DNA from: Anomalospiza imberbis
Lineage: Eukaryota > Chordata > Aves > Passeriformes > Viduidae
Reading direction: 5' to 3'
Length of the DNA: 64,000 bases
Assembly: GCF_031753505.1 (NCBI RefSeq)
Contig: NC_089682.1
Span: 63,126,561 to 63,190,560, forward strand
The notes under the pieces were generated by a model. That model searched no databases and was not told the DNA's origin. It saw only the letters and a list, made by a program, of their open reading frames with translations. Positions 1 to 11,162 of the stretch are shown here, piece after piece (the stretch's first letter is position 1; each line of letters begins with the position of its first letter). A program made the position numbers and the translations under genes.

Positions 1-430
1 TTTTGGATTTGTCCTGGAAATAGTATTGATAACTGAGGGATGTTTTCATAAGGGCCAAACAGGGCTTACACAGAGCCAAGGACTTTTCTGCATGTGAGGA
101 GGCTGGGGGTTTGGATTTGGGAGGGGACAGAACTAGGACAGCTGACCCCAACTGACCCAAGGAACATTCCAGACCACATGGCACGATGCTCAGCATAGAA
201 AGCTGGGGGGAGGAGAAGAAAAGGGAGGCACATCTAGAGTGACAGAGTTTCTCTTCCCAAGTCACTGCTATGTGTAATGGATCCCAGCTTTCCTAGGGAT
301 GGTCTGCTCATGGGAACTGGGGAAAAAATTTCTTGTTTTGCCTTGCTTGTGGGCATGGCTTTTGCTTTAGCTATTAACTTGTCATTACCAGGACCTATGG
401 GTTTTTTTAGCAAGTTTACTGCCTTGGATC
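1..430 (+). mobile_element. Endogenous retrovirus LTR, 5' end cut by the window
   Basis: The block matches from memory an LTR type common in songbird genomes. Landmarks in order are an upstream stretch with an acagagccaagg word (71-82), an agctgaccccaactgacc word (140-157), a decayed TATA position (catagaaagctggg near 195), a segment around 255-300, and an R/U5-like stretch ending in tattaacttgtc (about 373-384). The first few tens of bases of the LTR lie outside the window. No internal retroviral coding sequence follows, so this is probably a solo LTR or the end of a decayed element. The TATA box has changed from the expected TATAAA, so promoter activity is doubtful. The family name and exact 3' boundary are uncertain. 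Confidence 0.7.
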
Positions 431-451
431 CATTTGCAAATATGGAATTAT

Positions 452-835
452 CATAAAATCATAGAATGGTTTGGGGCAGAAAGGACCATTCATCTAATCC
501 AATCCCCTGGCATGGACAGGAACATTTTCCACTAGATTAGGTTGCTCTGGGCCCCATTCAATCTGGCCTTGGGCAATTTCAGTGATGTTGCACTTCTCTG
601 GGTAACCTGTTCCAGTGCCTCACCACCCTCATCACAAAAATTTTCTTATTTCCAATCTAAATTTACCTTTTTTCAAGTACCTGGTAAAGCTGTTGCCCCT
701 TTTTCTGTGAGGCCCTGGTAAAAGATCTCCTTCCATCTTTCTTATATTGAAAGGCCACAATAAGGTCTATCCAGAGCCTTTTCTTCTCCAGGCTGAACAA
801 CCCCAGAGGCTCTGGCTTTGCACCCATGCCACAGA
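452..835 (-). mobile_element. CR1 LINE 3' fragment
   Basis: The segment opens with aaatcatagaatggttt, the reverse complement of the terminal repeats that end avian CR1 elements. It continues through the usual CR1 3' landmarks in reverse: a clustered caccaccctc word, a decayed 3'-UTR stretch, and the ccaggctgaacaacccca word near 790-807. The element therefore lies on the minus strand and is truncated at its 5' side. Short reading frames across it are interrupted and have no protein family signature. It abuts the LTR at the window start. Confidence 0.85.
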
Positions 836-2447
836 AAAATGGGGTACAATGGTATCTTTGCAGACAGAGACATTACAGTCTCACACGGAGAAGCAAAGTG
901 AATGGGCTGGAGATTTTCTCTTACAGAGGAAGACAGGCACACTTCCTGCTGTCCAGAGCCTAGTCCCGAGATCCCTAGATAGGGATGGTCTTTTCTTGTA
1001 CATCAGCCCTAGTTCTATGTTATAAAGACTGCCCGACCTCCTATGTAGGCATACCATGGGATTTTTCCCAGGCAGCATGCCCATTAATGCTTGGCTTCAA
1101 ACCCAGATCAAAATGTCTGCATGCAGCCAGTACATGCCCAGCATCAGCTGCATGAGGCACACCAATACGCGGGGAGATAATCGCTCTACTGTTGCTTCCT
1201 TGAGGCACTGAGAAGTACATCGTGATCTCCTTTGGGATACCTCGTGAGGACAGAAAGAGCATTTTTGAGCAGTTATTTGTGATCCAGCCCTCCTTTGGTC
1301 TGTTTGCATGGGAGACACATGGCTGGTTTGAAAGGAGTCTGAATGGGATTTATTTATTTATTCATGTAGTCTCTGAAAGGTTATCTCCTGCATCGAGCTG
1401 CTGAGGACTTTTCCTGTCATGTTGTCTGAATAAAAACACAGCTCCTAAACCTGCATGACTTTAATAACCTTAGTGAAACCTTGTTGGCTTTGATGGAACA
1501 AGTGGATGTGACATCAGATGCCAAGGATTTGCTTGTCATCTCCATTGTAGCTCCACTTTGGGATGCTTGCTGGGCCACAGAAATCTGTCACAGACTAATC
1601 TGCTTGGGATGTCAAGGAAGCCAGAGCTGAAGCCTTGATGTATGAATCTTCTGTGCTGATAACTCTCTGCTGAGCTTTGATGAATGCATAAAGAGTTGGC
1701 AGATGAGTGGGGTTTTTGATTAACTGTGCTAGTCTATGCACACTCAAGCTTCAGTGAGATTGTATATTGTCAGTCTGCTGTCTCCTGTGTGTTGAATTCT
1801 CATTTAAGCTTTTGTATTTAACAGAAAATTTTGATTTCTCTTTCACTATGAAGTTTAAAATGAAGTTCAAATCAGACACAATTTACAGCATTATAAAGAC
1901 TGGGTAATAATTTCTGTCTCTGTAAGTAGCTTTGAGATAGGATTACCTTTAATGTTTATAACTTCTCGTATTCACATTTGCATTAATGCATTTTCCTTAA
2001 CATGATAAAAATATTTCTCTAACAAGCACATCCATCTGGAGTTATGCTCATGAATATTTTTTTCCCAGGTATCAAGTTCCTCAATTTCTGAAAAAAAAGA
2101 AGTTAACTTATGCTTTTTAAAGGATTGCATGGATCTAACTGTATCATTCAGAGAAAGATGAAACCTTCAAAATTACTAGGAAGATCCAAATTTATATTGC
2201 AATATGCATACTGAGCAAGGCAAACAAACATACAGAAAATTATGTATTTCAAACCTATAAGAGAAGACAAATACTGCATCCTGCTTTTTTTGTAATAATG
2301 CTGTTTCCTAAAGCAGTGCCTACACAGCCACCAAGATGGGGAACCACAATCATCATCATGGACAAACATTACAATGTCCATCCTGTTTCACTTGTGGACT
2401 AAAAACAAAGTGAGGCTGTAGGAACAAGAACAGACACACAGTGTAAG
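836..2447. other. Intergenic, nothing recognised
   Basis: No reading frame here resembles a known protein and no RNA gene is visible. The 1020-1400 part is somewhat richer in G and C and carries short overlapping reading frames on both strands, which I regard as chance. A very old repeat is possible but I cannot name one. Confidence 0.5.
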
Positions 2448-2935
2448 AAGGATAGAAAACTACTGGAAAACATCCAAAGAAAAGCTATGAAGATGGTGAA
2501 GGGTCAGGAGGGGAAGCCATACAAGGAGCAGCTGAAATCACATGGTCTGCTCAGCCTGGAGGAGACTGAGGGGAAACCTCATTTTGGTTACAACTTCTTC
2601 ATGAGGGGAAGACGTGGGGCAGGCACTGATCTCTGCTCTGTGGTGACCAGTGACAGGACCTGAGGGAACGGCTTGAAGCTGTGTCAGGGGAAGTTTAGAT
2701 TACATAGCAGGAAAAGGTTCCTCACCCAGAGGGGTGACTGGACACTGGAACAGGCTCCCCAGGGATGTGGTCATGGCACCAAGCCTGACTGAGGCCAGGA
2801 AGCATTGGGAAAATGATCTTAGGCAAATGGTGTTATTATTGTGGTTTTCTTGAGCAGGGCCAGGAGTTGGACTTTGATAACCCTTCTGAGTTGTTTCCAA
2901 CTCAGGGTATTCTCAGACTCTATGATAATACAAAA
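2448..2935 (+). mobile_element. CR1 LINE 3' fragment
   Basis: Forward-strand CR1 landmarks appear in order: the gatggtgaagggtcaggagggg stretch near 2493, a ctgctcagcctggaggagac word (2547-2566), the caggaaaaggttcctcacccag word near 2708, and ctggaacaggctccccaggg near 2745. It ends with a gccaggagttggac word (2860-2873) and a decayed terminal repeat (actctatgataat) near 2917-2930. It is truncated at the 5' side and carries only the end of ORF2 plus the 3' UTR. The tail is of the same kind as those at 48955-49078 and 54298-54660. Confidence 0.88.
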
Positions 2936-4438
2936 ATACTCAACAATTGCAAGGTGCAAATATGGCCCCAGGTGCCTTCATGTGTTTTTTGGTTTCATTT
3001 TTTGGTTTGTCATTTTCTTATCCTAAATATTGAACCCTTCTTATAGCCCTTGGTTTTAATCAAGTTTCCATTCAGACTGCCTGGTGCAAATCATCCTGTC
3101 CTAACTGTTTTCCTGCTTCAAATTAGCTGGAGTACATCTCAATACATTGGGATGAAACTTCTCATAACCAACGTTAGTTTTCATTTTTGCAGCACATCTG
3201 TGTTGACTATAGGAGTTAATCCAGTTTTCAACAATGCAGGTGAGGCCATACCCTGCCTCTGACCCATGCTTTTGTATCGCTTCATACTTGATCTCACCTT
3301 GTCACAACGATGGATGTAAAGCATTAGCCTGATGAAGAATTATATGGCTTCATCTGCTGTATTCTTCTGTACTGTCCTTTGCTCCTATCCATTTTTTCCA
3401 AAGAAATCACTATAGAGAACTAACCCAGACTATGCATTATTTAATAATTATTGTACATTACAATTATTCAATAATTTAATACATTGCCTCACTGCTCTAT
3501 CTTGAAACCTTTCTGCCAGTGTCAGCTATATGTGTCGGAAGACATCTCTTTTAATTATTCTCTAATTTATTACTTTAGCTCTGTTAAACAGAATACAAAA
3601 TCTAATTCAACGCAACATAAAAGTTCACAATAGAAAAGTTTGTTGAGGTAAGTCATCTCCATTGTATGAAACTCCTGAAAAGGAAAGGACTGACAAGGGA
3701 GGAATAGTAGGCACTGGGTTTTCCTGCCATGTTTTGCATTCCTCAGTGCACTAGTTTCAGAGAAGTCTCTCAGCCTCTTTTAACTCGTTTTCATTATAAT
3801 GAACAACTCATTTTCATTATAATGGACACTTACTGGCTCCATCCTTTCCTGTGCCCTTTACTGTTTTTAAGCCATGGAGGACTCCAGTCAAAATTCACAG
3901 TCTGGATGTGCTACCAGGACTTTGCTGCTTGCATGGCTCTGTAGCCTGATGTATTGACAACGTTTAAATATTTTTATTGCTGCTGGATATCCTGTCAGCT
4001 GGTCTTCCAGCAGAAAAGCCCAAGAGGTCTTTAGGAAGAATTGGTCACAACTGACAGGTTTTGAAAACACAATTTTCACTGTCCTTTATAGGAATGGTGC
4101 CATTTACAAATATTTCTGGCAGAATGCCCCTCTGTGCCTAACAGAACCAGAAGAAACCAATGAAGTGTGTGGCTGAAGTGTTTCTTTTATTGCTTTGGGG
4201 ACCTTACAAGTTTTGAGTTAGACATGAGGAATTAAAGGAAAAAATTCCAAAGCCAGTTCATTTCGTCTGTGTTTGGATAACATTAAAAGGTCTGTCTCCT
4301 ACTACCAAAGTTCGGTATGCATGACCCATTTGCTCTTAACAAGTCATCCCATCTCTACTGAAAGATGTGTGAACCATTGCATAGTACAGAAAAGCCAGTG
4401 AAGAAAGTAAAAGGAGGAAAAATCTCACATATTTTGAG
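2936..4438. other. Intergenic, nothing recognised
   Basis: AT-rich DNA with a few ATT-rich stretches (for example 3438-3480). No gene, RNA or recognisable repeat was seen. Reading frames of 60 to 77 codons have no family signature. Confidence 0.5.
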
Positions 4439-4915
4439 TTACAAAGGCTCTACTTGTTCCCTTCTTTTGAACACAATGCAACATTTCCATACACCAGTCT
4501 TCAGTGACTTTAAGTTGTCTTTCAAAGTGACCAAGTGAACTTCAAAGTGCAGACCCCTGTTTGTCACCCACCAAGCAGTGCACCTGTCCAAGCCATGAGC
4601 ATCCAGCTTCTCCAGGAGAATGTTGTGGGACATGGTGTTAAAGGCTCTACTAAAGTCCAGGTAGGCAAAATCCACTGCCTTTCTGTCATCCACTGAGAGG
4701 GTCACCTGGTCACATAAAGAGATCAGGTTGATCAAGCAGGACCTGCCTTTCACAAACCTGTGCTGGCTGGGCCTGATCCCTGGCTGTCCTGCATGTGCTG
4801 AGTGTTGGCACTCAAGATGATCTGTTCCATGGCCTTCCCAGCACTGAAGTTAGGCTGACAGTTCTAGTTCCTTGGGTCATCTGGTGGTACTGCCCACCTG
4901 CCTTGAGATGGTTCC
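4439..4915 (-). mobile_element. CR1 LINE reverse transcriptase fragment (decayed)
   Basis: The minus strand encodes an uninterrupted piece of CR1 ORF2. It includes KGRSCLINLISLCD, then a DFSRAFNTMSHNILLEKL motif that corresponds to the DFSKAFDTVSH..LLEKL block of the CR1 reverse transcriptase, followed by AHGLDRC. Upstream on the minus strand (about 4740-4880) the DNA still shows the preceding ORF2 region (ME-QIILSA, HMQDSQG), but stops and frame changes break it. This is an internal fragment with no CR1 3' end attached. It retains no catalytic YADD-type block and cannot be functional. Confidence 0.85.
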
Positions 4916-6675
4916 TTCCACCTATATTACAAACTAATTTCAGCACAAGATGAAAAGACTGCTATGCTTTCACTTAAAAAAAAAAAAAATAGGGCTGCAA
5001 AATAATGGTGAGCGAAGCCCAGTGTTCCATGACAGCTGGTGCCAAAGCCAGCTGCCCTGCCACCTCTCCTACATGGTGTGGGGAACTGGGGCACGGCTCT
5101 CAGGACCGACAGCTACACCAGGATTTTAGGTCACATCTTGACAGATGAGAATGACTTGCTAGGCCAAGTGAAAGCTGTATCTGGTTCCAGTTTGGACCAG
5201 ATAATTTGGCTGGAATACACTCAGATGCTGATGAGAGTAATTTTGTGTAGAGAAAAATACCCTGGTATTATTCCCAAGTAAAAGCCTGTGTCAACATTTT
5301 AGCAAAAACCTGAGAGACCTGGGGTTTGCTGACTACTAAATCCTCATGAAATCCTTAAAAGCACAAGACAGGATTTTTCATAAGGTTCATAACTCCAGAG
5401 GATTAATGAGCCTGAGGCACTTCCAAAGTCCTGTTCATAATTTTCAAAATATCACATCCTGTATTCTGAATTCTGAAGGGAAATATTGGTGTCTGTGGAT
5501 TCAGATTGTTTTTTGTACTTTGTACTGTGGGCAACAGCTATTTTAGTAACCAAATTTGAAATTTTTGGTAGTCTTCTTGCTTGTCTGAAAATAGATCTTT
5601 TTTATACTTCTGTTCCATCATCCAGAAAAAAACCCAAATATTGCAGCAATCTGTAGGAACCAAATAGCATGAAAATCCAGGGCACATGCTCTAAGACAGT
5701 GACTGCAACTTATCTCCTATCATAGCTCTGAACTGCTCATGCTATTATAGTCTGGGAGAAGAATTTCCAGTGCCACATGTTTTGGAGTTATAAGCTGGCA
5801 GACAATTTATCCGTAAGAAATCTAAAACTGCCGTCACATATTTTGGAGTACAGTCTACAGTATGTATATTGAAAGTGGCCAGACTCCGAAAACTAAATTG
5901 TATAATGGCAGGAATGGGTCCCTGTAGTTGACAAAAAATGCACTCATGTATCTTCAATTAAATCAAATCATTTTTTACAAAGCAAATTAATTGTCTTGAC
6001 ATATAACTTCAGTATTAACTGTTTGAAGACATTTTATCTTGTGATTGGATAATTTTTAGAGAAACTGGATTAGATTAATCTCAGACATAAAATGTATTTG
6101 TTTTGGTATCCTTTGGTGGTTTTGGTATTTCATTTATACTGGTATTCTTTTAGATATGAAGGAATATGTTCAGATTTCAAAAAAAAAAATTCCTATGAAT
6201 TGAGGGATAAAAACTTCTATATTGCAGCAACCCTAGAGGGACAGTCTAAAGTGTTAAAACCCTTTTTAAAATTTTTATTTAGGATTGGTTTCAATGTACT
6301 TTCCTTCTCAGAAGTCATGTTCTAGTGAATCATAATTTTCCAGAGGAAAAAAAAATCAGCATAAATTTCTTAACAGGCCCACAAAAAAAAAACCCAACCA
6401 ATAAATTCTGCTGTTCACCACAGTCATGGCGCACACTGCACAGAATTGTTTAAGGTCAAATTAACTCAATCAGACATTTCACCAGCTGATGTGAACCAGA
6501 ACGATTTCCCTGAAGAAAACAGAGACATGTTGACCAATAGCTGCTCAGAGTATCCACATAAATTTTCCAAGTTTTCCACAGCACTATTCCTTTTCATAAT
6601 TTGTGTTGATGACACTGCCCCAGACAAGTCTTCAAGGTGGTCATAATGGAATATTGTCAACAAATAACTTCTGTC
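4916..6675. other. Intergenic, nothing recognised
   Basis: A poly-A run of about 14 bases lies near 4976-4989, followed by a somewhat GC-richer stretch (5000-5280) with an 80-codon frame that I do not recognise. The run could be the tail of an unidentified retro-inserted fragment, but no boundary or duplication was found. The rest is AT-rich with no supportable feature. Confidence 0.45.
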
Positions 6676-6810
6676 ATATCACAAAATAGTCTGAGTCTGA
6701 GTTGGAAGGGACCCACAAAGGACCCTCATGTCCAGCTCTGGACTGAATATGGGGGTCAAACCCATGACTTTGGCATTATTCGCACCATGCTCCAACCAAG
6801 TGAGCTGATC
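6676..6810 (-). mobile_element. tRNA-Ile-headed SINE with CR1-like tail (TguSINE1-like)
   Basis: On the minus strand the segment starts with TCAGCTCACTTGGTTGGAGC, close to the A-box region of tRNA-Ile. An anticodon-loop equivalent still reads AAT (6778-6780), and a B-box-like GGGTTTGACCC follows (6753-6763). The head runs into a short tail with GAGCTGGACATGAGGGTCC and GGGTCCCTTCCAACTC, typical of the 3' end of avian CR1 elements. A tRNA-Ile head joined to a CR1-derived tail is the known structure of the zebra finch SINE TguSINE1. The copy is diverged and has lost the neat terminal repeat. It is a SINE and not a functional tRNA gene: the acceptor stem is missing. Confidence 0.82.
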
Positions 6811-8508
6811 ATATGAGATCTACTGTAAAACCTCACTCAGGTTAAACAACCCACACGATGGATCCAACTCCTCGTCCTCCCATGTCTACAGCAACATTCA
6901 GTAGCAGATGCTTTGAGCTGAGAGCAAAAATAGTCTTTCAAGAGATGTATCACTGCCTTCTTGGCTTGCCAAGAAGATCCCCACAAAGATCTTCCTATAC
7001 TTTGCAAATGTCCTCCATAACGTTAAAAACAGTTCATAAGAGGCTAAGATAAAAGTGGGTTTGCAATTTTGAAAGAAAATATAGTTCCTGTCTGTTCTTA
7101 TTCTCTCTTAATCCACTTCTGTTCTGTTAAAAGTTTGGAGCCTGGAAGTAGTGGGAAGGGGTGTGTGCCTGCTCTGGGCAGCTGAAACCTCTGGGGAACA
7201 GAGGGGACCTTCCACCTGGGAAGCAAGTAGACTTTTGCAGTTCAAGGGACCTTCTGGAGAATAGGACAGAGGTAAAAAAACCAAAAAAGACAGAGCATGG
7301 GAACCCTGCTACATCAGAAACTGGTACTGTTGCAAAATAATTAATAATTAATATTTCTTTTATCTTGAGTATTTTTCAGAAAAACAAAAATTTCTCCACA
7401 AAGCACCTACCTCTGAAGTAGTTCCATCTGTAGGTGGGAAAGAAATGTGATCTATTTATAAATAACTTTTAAATGAAAAGATAAATTCAATTTTGTAAAG
7501 ATTATTTAAATTTAACGTTCCTTTAAATTAAAATGGCAATAATAAGTATTTATTTTCTTAATGGCTCTTGGCTCAACTCCCATCATTTAATGAAAGGAGA
7601 TGGGAAACCCTTCACATTATAATATTTGTCCTGTTCATGAAGAAGCACTGGGAGAGAGCTGTTCAACAGGACATGAAACTTGTGGGAAACAATTTACTAT
7701 AGTATATGGATATCGAATAAAATTTAAAAAAAATTACATGGTGTTACTTGAAACTTTGTGATCACCTGATCATTAAAAAAGAAGGAAAAATATAGTTCAG
7801 AATTCAGAAAAAAATAGCAAAATCAATTGAAGATAGCTAGATGGAAAATAACACTTTTTTCTTCCTATCAGCAGACTCTTAAAGGCTGTGGTTGTTTTGT
7901 TCAGGAGGAAATTATTAAGAGGGGATATCATAAACATATATAAAGTAAAGAATCTTGAAAGAAAAATCCAGTTTTCAAAAGTATGTCTCGGGCTCAAAAT
8001 TTCAGACAACTGAAAGAAGGTTTATACATATATAAATATGCATCACAGGAACATTCAGGGATATTCTGGGTAACACATGTTTTCCTGGAAAGGGAATTAA
8101 ATCTGCGCTTTGGAAAATTGAAGAAAACCTTTAGATTGTAGGAAAGAGAAAGAAATATACACAGCTTTACTGCTTTTGCCCATTGCTGAGTGCATTACCT
8201 TTTTTTTTTCCTTTTTACCAAATTATTTGTAGTGGCAGCACACTGGACTAGTTGACATGTAGTCCTGATCTAAACCAGCAATTTTTACCTTCCATTCATG
8301 ACGGCAGCACCCAGATGGATGCTAAATATGACTCATCTTTGCATTATTCAACTGAACAAGTATTTTCTGGATTACAAGGCATACAATTCTTCATCAAGTT
8401 GATAGACTTTCAGGGTGGACTACTCTTCAGGGTAACTGGTATGATGCCAGTGGGTGTCTGGCTCTTCAGAATGGAGTTGCTTCACATTCCAGTAATGAAG
8501 CATTCCCC
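6811..8508. other. Intergenic, nothing recognised
   Basis: A GC-richer patch at about 7138-7280 stands out from AT-rich surroundings but has no recognisable coding or repeat signature. The stretch 7320-7560 is very AT-rich. No gene was seen. Confidence 0.45.
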
Positions 8509-8570
8509 TGATGCCTAAAGAGGCTGTCCTGGAATAGAGACTAGACAGAGTTAAAGGAATCAAGTAGGTA

Positions 8571-8576
8571 TTTATT
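8571..8576 (-). terminator. LTR polyadenylation signal
   Basis: Canonical AATAAA on the minus strand within the solo LTR, at the expected place downstream of the TATA box, marking the end of the R region. Confidence 0.55.
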
Positions 8577-8676
8577 AAAAGGCCTCCAAAAAATACGCCT
8601 TGGGCAGTACAAGAGCCCAGCCACGGCTCTACCCAAGATGGATGCAAGGTGGACGACCAGTCATGAGTTTTCACAC

Positions 8677-8683
8677 TTTTATA
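8677..8683 (-). promoter_or_regulatory. LTR TATA box
   Basis: TATAAAA on the minus strand inside the solo LTR, about 100 bases upstream of its AATAAA signal. The spacing fits an LTR core promoter. Activity cannot be judged from sequence. Confidence 0.6.
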
Positions 8684-8956
8684 AGTGTTGGTCCATTTAC
8701 ATATTGGGGTTAATTGTCCAATAACAGCTTCAGGTTATAAAGTCCCATCCTCCCAGATTGCTCTCCTCAATTCGCTGTTGTTTACACTTCTTGGGCCTGA
8801 AGTTGCAATGGTGTCCTTGGTTCTCAGGCTGCAAAAGCATTGTTTTGTCTAACTGAGCTGTGAGGAGAACTTGCTAACACCTTATATGAAGTTCAGAGTC
8901 ATACACTAAGGCAGTGCAGAATCTGGAAAATATGAAAGCTGAAACTTAAGACATCA

Positions 8957-9680
8957 CCATAATTCTTCAACAAGCATGGCAAATCCATTATTTGGGATTC
9001 TTCAATATTTTTAGGGGGTTTGCCCCTTAATTTTTAGGTTTTATTTTATTTAATTTTGTTCTGTTCAACTTTCTATTGCTTAGGAAATTGCCATGTTTCA
9101 CTTGCTTTTTTGAAATCTGCATCAGCTTTCTGCTACCTCAGTTTAGGCTGGTTTCCAGTTTCACCAGTCTGGACCTTTTCATTTCCATCCAGTGAAATAC
9201 AATTAATTAAATAATAGTAGAATAAAACATATTTCAAACATCTAGCTTAAGTTGTTTAAAAATGAGATTTAAAGGCACTAGTTAAATTGGCATCACAGAC
9301 ACAGGACAGGGTTGTCATTGTTGGGTAATTTTGACTTGCTTGTGACAACACAAATCTCACATCTCATCAGCTCACTCCTAGAAGCAGCTTTGTCCTATGA
9401 AGTGATCTGCTTGAAACCTTCAGGTCTGTTTCTTATTACTTCAGGAGCTGACCAGGAAGTGCAGTCGGGATACTTTCATTTGTATTAATTCCTGTGATTC
9501 TGCTGTTCCTGCTCCAGGCAATCCCTAGGACCAGGTGTGACACAGTCTATTCTTTGATATAAACTGGATCATAACTGCCAAGATGTGATAAAAACTTTTC
9601 ATTGTCTCCTAACACCTATTTCAGTGAAGTTTTTCCTCATTTTATCTACTGTAATGGCCAGTCACATATCAGGTGATTTA
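8957..9680. other. Intergenic, nothing recognised
   Basis: AT-rich sequence between the solo LTR and the GGAA microsatellite. No gene or repeat family was recognised. Confidence 0.45.
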
Positions 9681-9890
9681 GAGGCAGGCAGAAGGAAGGG
9701 AGGAAAGGCAGGAAAGGCAGGCAGGAAAGGCAGAAGGAAGGCAGGAAGGAAGGAAGGCAGGAAGGAAGGCAGGAAGGAAGGCAGGAAGGCAGGAAGGCAG
9801 GCAGGAAGGCAGGCAGGAAGGAAGGAAGGAAGGAAGGAAGGAAGGAAGGAAGGAAGGAAGGAAGGAAGGAAGGAAGGAAGGAAGGAAGGG
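9681..9890 (+). repeat. GGAA/GGCA tetranucleotide microsatellite
   Basis: A purine-rich array of about 210 bp. The left two thirds mix GGAA units with GGCA units, while about 9815-9888 is an uninterrupted run of roughly 18 GGAA units. Open frames through it on both strands (poly-Lys/Gly/Arg one way, poly-Pro/Ser/Leu the other) come only from the repeat having no stop codons and are not genes. Confidence 0.97.
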
Positions 9891-11162
9891 CAAAGTAAAA
9901 ATTGGCTGATTACCTCTTTGCTACATTTCAGGATAATCAATTCACATCCAAGAGAGAGGCATAAAATTTACACAGGTTAAGAGATAACCTACCCTTGGGC
10001 CCAGCATGTCTGACCGTAGTAAAAGCAGTAAAATTAATGCAGACTTCTCCTTAAAGAAGCATGGCATTGTACTGAAAAGCCACAGCAAATATTCTTGTCT
10101 GAGATTCCTGCCTTGATAAAGATCAAGTAGGAAATTGATATCCTCAGCTGTTGTAATATGGTGCAACACTACTCACTCTCTCCCTCCATTTCTCTCTCTC
10201 TCTGACATTTTTTCTTGTTTACAGCTTTAGTTCCTTTCCCCCAACTTTCCCCACATTGTGCAAATCCCTGTATACAGTATCAAATTATTTTTCTGACTCC
10301 ATCAATAAATTCATGTTTTTTAAAGGCTGAAAAATAATTTCTTTAAAACATGACTTACAAAAAATCCACACTAACCTTCCTTGTTTTTAAGATAGTTGTG
10401 TATCATATTTTTTGGTTTACGATTTCAGTAGGATTTACATAGAATAAAATCTTTATGGACGACTGTTAAAAAAAAGAGAATTTTCCTTCCCCTAGAACCA
10501 CAGCCCACTTAAATGATAGGTTAGACACCTATATTGACCAGTGAGGCAACTTTGTGCTGGAGTTCCTTGAGTTTCTTAAGAACTCTTGGATGAGGACATA
10601 ATAACTTAGTTCTTACAACTCTTTTCTAGTTTCTTCTGAAACTTTTTATTTGACAGGTCAGTTTAAGATGATTCCTAAGGCTCATCCCTTATTTAAAAAA
10701 CACAGACTGAGATGTCAGTATGATATCATATGAGAACCACACTTGGGTTCTCTGAAATGAATTTTAATGCAAAGAATTTAGGTTTCTGTTGTGGTCATAC
10801 CTTCCCTGAGTACTCTTTTTACACTTCATCTAATAACCCAATACTCCCCTTGGCAGGCATCTTGCTTCTGAAGTGTTCAGAACATTTATTTTTGGTTTTA
10901 TGCCTTGAGGTTCCTCTAAATTGTTTTTGGCTTGCTCTATTATGGTTTAACATTTCATTCATCCATTTATTCTGTGAACTGCTTCATTTTCCATTGATTA
11001 ACCCCTGAACTTGCTGATAGCTTATGAGGCAGCAGTAAAACTGAAGGACTTGCAGGTCATTTCTATATGGTGCAGAAGGTAGAAAGAGCAGAAGGACATT
11101 ATTTTCTTACTGTAATTTATACACTGTGCTTGAAATGATGAACATGTAACTAATCCACCAGG
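9891..11162. other. Intergenic, nothing recognised
   Basis: AT-rich with a short CT-rich run (about 10166-10204). A 92-codon plus-strand frame at 10730-11008 has no family signature and poor codon character. No gene is supported. Confidence 0.45.

Larger units (their letters stand above)
8509..8956 (-). mobile_element. Solo LTR of an endogenous retrovirus
   Basis: The 448-bp block begins TGATGCCTAAAG and ends CTTAAGACATCA on the plus strand, so its termini are inverted repeats matching at 10 of 12 positions, with the TG...CA ends required for LTRs. Read on the minus strand it has a TATAAAA box (8677-8683) and, about 100 bases further on, an AATAAA signal (8571-8576), the usual U3-R-U5 arrangement. 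An 84-codon minus-strand frame across it has no viral protein signature. No second LTR or internal viral genes flank it, so it is a solo LTR left by recombination. I could not find a clean target-site duplication. The family name is not certain. Confidence 0.8.

Noticed and set aside
6746..6810. Possible tRNA-Ile gene on the minus strand
   Set aside because: The acceptor stem cannot close, the stems carry mismatches, and the sequence runs directly into a CR1-like tail, so it is a SINE head.
9585..9980. 131-codon frame rich in Lys, Gly and Arg, and the reverse Pro/Ser/Leu frames
   Set aside because: They exist only because the GGAA/GGCA microsatellite has no stop codons in some frames. There is no gene structure around them.
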